A stretch of 64,000 nucleotides of DNA from contig JAQXTH010000023.1 of NCBI GenBank assembly GCA_029219385.1, forward strand, positions 1-64,000, read 5' to 3'. Shown here piece after piece: positions 58,402 to 64,000 of the stretch. The notes under the pieces were generated by a model. It was given only the letters and a program-made list of their open reading frames with translations. It ran no database searches and was not told the origin of the DNA. Source of the stretch: Prevotellaceae bacterium. Lineage in GTDB: Bacteria > Bacteroidota > Bacteroidia > Bacteroidales > Bacteroidaceae. The first letter of the stretch is position 1. The number at the start of each line of letters is the position of its first letter. A program made the position numbers and the translations under genes.

Positions 58402-58890
58402 ATGAGCAACGAAACAGAACTAAGAGAACACTACAAACTCGATGAGAAAGACACAGCCATTCTCCGTGCCCTGCAAAACAACGCCCGGCTCACAAACAAA
58501 GAACTTGCCGCAAAGATTCATCTCTCAACCACACCCACCTTTGAACGAGTGAAAAGACTCGAGCGTCTCGGCTTCATCAAACAATATGCCACCATCATAG
58601 ACGCAGGGAAAGTCAACAAAGGCTTTGCCGTGTTTTGCAGCATAAAACTAAAGACCGTAAACAGCGAGAGCGCACTCGCCTTCACCCGGCTCATCAACAA
58701 AATCGAAGAAGTCACAGAATGCTACAACATCTCGGGCAGCTTCGACTATCTTTTGCGCATACAGGCCCCCGACATGAAATACTATCAGCAATTCCTGCTC
58801 AATGTCATAGGCCACCACGAAAACATTGCCACCATTCAAAGCACCTTCGTAATGGAAGAAATTAAACACCTCTACGGAGTGAGCGTATAA
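58402..58890 (+). CDS. Lrp/AsnC-family transcriptional regulator
   Basis: LDEKDTAILRALQNNARLTNKELAAKIHLSTTPTFERVKRLERLGFIKQYATIID; start at MSNETEL preferred. Confidence 0.94.
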   Translation: MSNETELREHYKLDEKDTAILRALQNNARLTNKELAAKIHLSTTPTFERVKRLERLGFIKQYATIIDAGKVNKGFAVFCSIKLKTVNSESALAFTRLINKIEEVTECYNISGSFDYLLRIQAPDMKYYQQFLLNVIGHHENIATIQSTFVMEEIKHLYGVSV

Positions 58891-58956
58891 AGAAATGAGA
58901 CAATAGTCACAAAAAGAGCCTTGGCCCGGCGACGCAACATAAATTTTGAAAATCGG

Positions 58957-58988
58957 TTTGGCAGAGCCCACGAATGTTTGTATCTTTG
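58957..58988 (+). promoter_or_regulatory. -33/-7 promoter (TTTG - 20 bp - TATCTTTG) immediately before the GT2 ATG
   Basis: tttg at 58957-58960 and tatctttg at 58981-58988; ATG at 58996. Confidence 0.6.
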
Positions 58989-58995
58989 CAACGCT

Positions 58996-59991
58996 ATGAA
59001 ATATTCTATCATCATTCCGGTCTATAATCGCCCCGACGAGGTCGAAGAACTGCTCGACAGCATCGCCCTCCAGCAACTCCATCTCGAAGAAACCGAAGTA
59101 ATCGTGGTTGAAGACGGTTCGTCGCTGAAATGCGACAAAGTGGCGGATCTCTTCCGCGACCGTCTTAACATAAAGTATTACGAGAAAAGCAATTCGGGGC
59201 CCGGTCCCTCGCGAAACTATGGTGCTCGAAAATCGACGGGCGAATTTCTTATCATTTTAGACTCCGACACGGTTTTGCCCCCTGCCTATCTCGAGGCAAT
59301 CGACAGCGAACTGCAGGCACACCCCTGCGATGCCTTCGGAGGCCCCGACATGGCCCACAAAGATTTCAGCCCCGTTCAAAAGGCCATAAATTATGGCATG
59401 ACCTCTTTTTTCACCACCGGAGGAATCAGAGGAGGCAAAAAGAAACTCGACAAATTCTATCCGCGCTCGTTCAACATGGGCATAAAACGCGAAGTCTTTG
59501 ACGCTCTCAAGGGGTTTAGCAACATGAGGTTTGGTGAAGATATCGACCTCAGTCTGCGCATTTTTGAAAACGGATATGAATGTCGGCTGTTTCCCTCTGC
59601 ATGGCTGTGGCACAAGCGGCGCACCGATCTGAAGAAATTCTTCAAACAGGTCTACAACTCGGGCATTGCCCGCATAAACCTCACGAAACGCCACCCCGGC
59701 AGCCTCAAAATTGTTCACACTCTCCCCGCCCTCTTCACCATTGGCTCAGCGCTGATGATTGTCGGAATGTTTTTCTGCAAATGGAGCATAGTGCCATTGG
59801 CAGCCTACGCCCTGCTCATTTTGACCGATGCCTCCATTAAGGAAAAAAGTCTCAAGACAGGGGGCTTGGCCGTGGCAGCCTCGTTTGTGCAACTCGTTGG
59901 CTATGGCTCGGGGTTTATCGGAGCCGCGTGGCAACGACTTGTATTGAAAAAAGGAGAATATGAGGCCTATCGCGACACTTTTTATGAATAA
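58996..59991 (+). CDS. Glycosyltransferase family 2
   Basis: MKYSIIIPVYNRPDEVEELLDSIALQQLHLEETEVIVVEDGSS; LDSDTVLPPAYL; FGEDIDLSLRIF. Confidence 0.93.
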   Translation: MKYSIIIPVYNRPDEVEELLDSIALQQLHLEETEVIVVEDGSSLKCDKVADLFRDRLNIKYYEKSNSGPGPSRNYGARKSTGEFLIILDSDTVLPPAYLEAIDSELQAHPCDAFGGPDMAHKDFSPVQKAINYGMTSFFTTGGIRGGKKKLDKFYPRSFNMGIKREVFDALKGFSNMRFGEDIDLSLRIFENGYECRLFPSAWLWHKRRTDLKKFFKQVYNSGIARINLTKRHPGSLKIVHTLPALFTIGSALMIVGMFFCKWSIVPLAAYALLILTDASIKEKSLKTGGLAVAASFVQLVGYGSGFIGAAWQRLVLKKGEYEAYRDTFYE

Positions 59992-60009
59992 CCTCCACCA
60001 CCAACTGTC

Positions 60010-60699
60010 ATGAGAGAAGCTATCAACAAATGGGAAACCGACAGCCGACCTCGCGAGAAACTCATCGCCCACGGTCCCGAAGCCCTCGAAACGGCCGAAC
60101 TGATTGCCATATTGTTGGGGTCGGGCTCTCGGGAGAGCGATGCCGTGACACTGGCAAGGGAGATGCTCGAATCGTGTGGCAACAGCCTCACGGATTTTTC
60201 TCACCTCACATACGACGAACTTATTTCGTTTAAAGGCATAGGCCCCGCAAAAGCCGTGGGTGTTTTGGCCGCTCTCGAATTGTCGCGCCGACGAATGGCG
60301 GCCGATATTGCTCCGAAACGACAGTTTACAACCCCCGAGGAACTTTATGAGTTTTTTAAATCAAAAATGTGTAACCAAAACAGAGAGGTTTTTTGGGTGT
60401 TGTTGCTCAACAATCGCCTGCAGCGCATTGACGACCGCTGCATCAGCCGGGGCGATGTGAAAAGCACCGTAGCCGAGCCGCGCATGATTTTCAACTATGT
60501 TGTCTCTAAACAGGCAACCGCCTTTGCCGTGGCCCACAACCACCCGGGGGGCTCGCCCAAACCCAGCGAGGCCGACCGGCAACTCACAAGGCGCATTGCA
60601 GCTGTGGCAAAAGAGTTGGGTGTGAAATTTATAGACCACATTGTTGTCTGCGATGGCCGCAACAATTATTACAGTTTTATGGAGGAGGGGTTGATATGA
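60010..60699 (+). CDS. radC: RadC-family JAB/MPN-domain protein
   Basis: RPREKLIAHGPEALETAELIAILLGSGSR; AVAHNHPGGSPKPSEADRQLTRRI. Confidence 0.95.
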   Translation: MREAINKWETDSRPREKLIAHGPEALETAELIAILLGSGSRESDAVTLAREMLESCGNSLTDFSHLTYDELISFKGIGPAKAVGVLAALELSRRRMAADIAPKRQFTTPEELYEFFKSKMCNQNREVFWVLLLNNRLQRIDDRCISRGDVKSTVAEPRMIFNYVVSKQATAFAVAHNHPGGSPKPSEADRQLTRRIAAVAKELGVKFIDHIVVCDGRNNYYSFMEEGLI

Positions 60700-60734
60700 C
60701 CGCTCTCCCGTTTCTCCAAACATTATAAATATAA

Positions 60735-61070
60735 ATGCAACAAAATAATCAAAATATGGACTCTGCCGATATAGAAAAAAGAATAGTAGAAGTGTTAAAG
60801 ACTGTGTTTGACCCCGAAATCCCCGCCAATGTCTACGACCTCGGTTTGATTTATAAAATAGACTTCAACCCCGAAGATGGTTCGCTCGATATTGACATGA
60901 CGCTCACGGCTCCGGGCTGTCCGTTGGCCGACTACATAATGGAAGATGTGAGACAAAAAGTGTTGGGCGTGGAGGGCGTCAAGACCGCGCAAATCAATTT
61001 GGTGTTTGAGCCCGAGTGGACTCAAGACATGATGAGCGACGAGGCTCGTGCCGACCTCGGATTTATGTAG
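60735..61070 (+). CDS. MIP18/SufT-like (DUF59) Fe-S assembly protein
   Basis: VLKTVFDPEIPANVYDLGLIYKIDF; LTAPGCPLADYI. Confidence 0.94.
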   Translation: MQQNNQNMDSADIEKRIVEVLKTVFDPEIPANVYDLGLIYKIDFNPEDGSLDIDMTLTAPGCPLADYIMEDVRQKVLGVEGVKTAQINLVFEPEWTQDMMSDEARADLGFM

Positions 61071-61131
61071 CATTTTTACCACCGATCGCTTCAACAATCT
61101 GTATCCCCACCTCTATCCCTGCAGCCACAAC

Positions 61132-61893
61132 ATGACATTTTCAAAAAGAAACATATATTTCATCTCTGATGCCCACCTTGGTTCGTGGGCTTTCAAAGAC
61201 GCGCGCAGCCACGAGAAACGCCTCGTGGCATTTCTCGACTCGATAAAAGACAAGGCCGAAGCCATATATATGCTCGGTGATATGTTTGACTTTTGGCATG
61301 AATATAGATATGTGGTGCCGCGCGGCTTTACAAGGTTTTTGGGAAAACTGAGCGAATTGAGCGATAGGGGCATAGAACTTCATCTGCTTGTGGGCAACCA
61401 CGATTTGTGGATGAAAGACTACCTCAACAAAGAATGTGGGGTGATTATTCATAAAGAAAAACTGCTCAGAGTTTCTCTCCACGACAAACATTTTGTGTTG
61501 GCTCATGGCGATGGTCTTGATAAGTCTGATTATGGCTATAGAGTGTTGCGCTTTTTGTTTCACAACAAAGTGTGCCAACTGCTGTTTGCCGCCATTCACC
61601 CTCGATGGGCAATAAAACTCGGATATTCATGGGCACGACACAGCCGCCTGAAACACGAAAAGCAAGAAGGCATCGTTCTCCCCGAAGACAAAGACGACAC
61701 CCTCGCCTTTGCACGCAAATATGCCACTGTCCACAAAGAAACCGACTATTTTATCATAGGTCACCGCCATGTTGACCAAATTTGCCCTTTGCCCAACGGA
61801 GGAAAATTCATGGTGTTGGGCGATTGGATAGAAAAATTCACCGTGGCTGTCTTTGACGGCAAAAACCTTGAAACAACCCACTTTAAACAATAA
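61132..61893 (+). CDS. UDP-2,3-diacylglucosamine diphosphatase-like metallophosphoesterase
   Basis: IYFISDAHLGSWAF; MLGDMFDFWHEY; LLVGNHDLWM; LAHGDGLD; IIGHRHV. Confidence 0.92.
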   Translation: MTFSKRNIYFISDAHLGSWAFKDARSHEKRLVAFLDSIKDKAEAIYMLGDMFDFWHEYRYVVPRGFTRFLGKLSELSDRGIELHLLVGNHDLWMKDYLNKECGVIIHKEKLLRVSLHDKHFVLAHGDGLDKSDYGYRVLRFLFHNKVCQLLFAAIHPRWAIKLGYSWARHSRLKHEKQEGIVLPEDKDDTLAFARKYATVHKETDYFIIGHRHVDQICPLPNGGKFMVLGDWIEKFTVAVFDGKNLETTHFKQ

Positions 61894-61953
61894 GGTCGCA
61901 TTGTTTGCCAATGACGGGAAACTCTTTTTTTTAATATTCATAAAACCATTATC

Positions 61954-64000
61954 ATGAAACACCTCGCTTGTCATATTGTCTCCCTATTGCTGATTGTCGT
62001 TCCTATTTTCTCGTTTTCGCAATCCTATAATAAAATGTGGAAAGACGTGGAAAAGGCGAGCCGACAATCCCTGCCCCAAACAGCCTGCAAACGTCTTGAC
62101 AACATCATAAGTGTTGCCCGGCAAGATAACAATAATGTTCAGATGCTTAAAGCACTGATGAGCAGACTGTGGTTTGCTCAAGACATATCGCCCGACAGTG
62201 CCAAAGCCATTTTGCCAACAGTGGAAAAAGAAGCCTATCGGCAAAACAATAAAGCCGACCGCTGTGTGTGGCACATGGCATTGGGATGTCTTTATCTGAA
62301 TGTCGAAACCACAACAAGCGTGGAGAACAGACAAAAGATTATTTCTGCTTTCAAGACAGCCACAGACAATGTCGAAATCATGGCAAAAACTCCAAGCACC
62401 GACTATCTGCCTTTGTTGACCAAGGGTGAAAACAGCAATATCTATGGTAATGATATGCTCAGTGTTGTCTTTCCGTTTGCTGCCCGAAAACTGAAACAAC
62501 TTCACACCCCGACAGCCGACAGTCTCGCCCGAGACATAATGAAAAGACAAACCGATAGGTATCGCTCTGAAAACAAAGTTGAAGCCACATTTCTCTCTAT
62601 GCTCGACTCGGCAGACATTGTTGGAAATCCTTCGCCGGATTTTTATAAAGAAATGGCAAAACGCCATGCCGACCTGCCTTTGGTGGGTGAACTTTGCCTG
62701 AGGCTTGCCGAAACAGGCAACGACAGCACCACATACAACCTCGCCGTTGCCACCCTGAAGAAATTTCCCGACTGCCACCATGCTCCCGCTCTCAAAAACA
62801 TAATTTCACGCCTCACTCAACCATCCATACACATTTACACAAACAATTCCTCCGTCTATCCAAAACAACTCACACAATTCTGCATCTCCCATCGCAACGC
62901 CACAGAGGTAACACTCTCATATACAAAACTACCCTACACCGCTCTTGACAAAAAACTTGAAACTCTGACGGAGAAAGATTTTAAGCGTTTGTCGAAAAAA
63001 TCAAACTTTTCTAAAACATTTTCTTTAAGAAAAACCGCCCCCTGTCAATTCATAACAGACACGATAGAACTAAACATGCCCGAAGCCGGCATATATCTCC
63101 TAAAAGCACAAAGCAAAGAAACGGGAGAAAGTTTTCAACTCCTCCATGTGAGTTGCTTGGCCGTCATGCAACTGCCACTGCCTCATTTCAAGACAAAAAT
63201 CTGTATTGCAGACTCTAAAAACGGTCAACCGCTGCCCTACGCCCAAATCACACTGAGAAGCCACGACAACACCGGCGGAAACATAACGACAAACCACCTC
63301 TCCACAGACAACAACGGAGAAATAGTAATCGACTCACCAAAAGACCACACGGAAATATACGCTTCGTGGGGCAAAGACACCGGTATGCAATCTGTCTCGC
63401 TCTTGCGCAATTTTGAATATCGCATACACTTCTCTCAAAAAAACACCCGTGCCAACATCTACACCGACCGAGCCATTTATCGCCCGGGACAAAAAGTGAG
63501 AGTCGGAGGCTTTGTCTTCAACAAAACAAACGACACAACAAAAGTGTTGTCCTCGACAACCATCAACATCGAGTTGCGCAACACCAACCACCGCTTGATT
63601 GAAACCTCGACCGCAACCACCGACAACTTTGGAGCATTTGAAACAGAATTTACATTGCCCCGGGAATGTCTCAACGGCAACTTCCACATTTCAACACAAT
63701 ATGGATCTGCAACCTTTAAGGTAGAGGAATATAAACGACCACGATTTAAAATAGAACTCAATCAACCCGAAACTGCATATCACATTGGCGACACCGTCAC
63801 GGTCGAGGGGAAGGTCGTCACATGGTCGGGCACTCCGTTGAGCGATGCCAAAGTGTGTTGCTCGGTGCGCCGCAACACACTGACATGGTTTCGCAACAAC
63901 ATTGGCGACACACCTCTCACCGTGAGAGACACGCTCACAACCGACTCCGAGGGAAATTTTCGACTGAAGGTGGCACTGTCACACTCCGACACCGACTCAA
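61954..64000 (+). CDS. Alpha-2-macroglobulin-like (MG2-type) exported protein, 3'-truncated by window end
   Basis: MKHLACHIVSLLLIVVPIFSFSQSYNKMWKDVEKASRQSLPQTA signal peptide; MG2-like NIYTDRAIYRPGQKVRVGGFVF; open frame to the window end. Confidence 0.85.
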   Translation, partial: MKHLACHIVSLLLIVVPIFSFSQSYNKMWKDVEKASRQSLPQTACKRLDNIISVARQDNNNVQMLKALMSRLWFAQDISPDSAKAILPTVEKEAYRQNNKADRCVWHMALGCLYLNVETTTSVENRQKIISAFKTATDNVEIMAKTPSTDYLPLLTKGENSNIYGNDMLSVVFPFAARKLKQLHTPTADSLARDIMKRQTDRYRSENKVEATFLSMLDSADIVGNPSPDFYKEMAKRHADLPLVGELCLRLAETGNDSTTYNLAVATLKKFPDCHHAPALKNIISRLTQPSIHIYTNNSSVYPKQLTQFCISHRNATEVTLSYTKLPYTALDKKLETLTEKDFKRLSKKSNFSKTFSLRKTAPCQFITDTIELNMPEAGIYLLKAQSKETGESFQLLHVSCLAVMQLPLPHFKTKICIADSKNGQPLPYAQITLRSHDNTGGNITTNHLSTDNNGEIVIDSPKDHTEIYASWGKDTGMQSVSLLRNFEYRIHFSQKNTRANIYTDRAIYRPGQKVRVGGFVFNKTNDTTKVLSSTTINIELRNTNHRLIETSTATTDNFGAFETEFTLPRECLNGNFHISTQYGSATFKVEEYKRPRFKIELNQPETAYHIGDTVTVEGKVVTWSGTPLSDAKVCCSVRRNTLTWFRNNIGDTPLTVRDTLTTDSEGNFRLKVALSHSDTDS

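Noticed and set aside
60010-60699. RadC as an anti-phage/mobile-element marker
   Set aside because: Full-length RadC with a helix-hairpin-helix-like N-terminus amid housekeeping genes; chromosomal RadC is common.
61984-62781. 265-aa minus-strand ORF over the alpha-2-macroglobulin-like gene
   Set aside because: The plus strand has a signal peptide and continues into MG2-like motifs; the antisense frame has no domain signature.
1-64000. tRNA or rRNA genes
   Set aside because: No cloverleaf or rRNA signature was noticed by eye; a tRNAscan-SE/Infernal run would be needed to exclude them.

Overview
This 64 kb window looks like a mostly chromosomal stretch of a Bacteroidota (probably Bacteroidales) genome. 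Supporting signs are many TAnnTTTG-type -7 boxes, a PorQ (type IX secretion) gene, a MmdA/OadG/biotin carrier/GcdB-like sodium-pump decarboxylase cluster, and an ExbB-ExbD-ExbD-TonB cluster. Most of the content is housekeeping: PBP1A, KdsB, GlgB, peptide deformylase, RuvX, IlvE, TrmB, Mrp, MenA, IspH, Cmk, CysK, MetY, RadC, LpxH-like, and the start of a large alpha-2-macroglobulin-like protein. No rRNA, tRNA or CRISPR array was recognised by eye. The most unusual material is: (1) a noncoding, repeat-dense island at about 16.1-16.9 kb with several repeat classes, including a 209-bp MITE-like element with 16-bp terminal inverted repeats; (2) next to it, a PEGA + formylglycine-generating-enzyme-fold protein whose C-terminus resembles a diversity-generating-retroelement variable region (no RT or template seen here); (3) 22-bp-periodic AT-rich tandem repeats in separate intergenic regions; (4) a DUF6057-like membrane protein next to a CXXCH-containing beta-propeller lipoprotein, with a half-length relative elsewhere in the window; (5) an IS3 end plus UmuC plus truncated YolD-like remnant at the left edge. 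No complete, clearly novel multi-gene system could be demonstrated from sequence alone. Family assignments come from recognising protein motifs, not from database searches.
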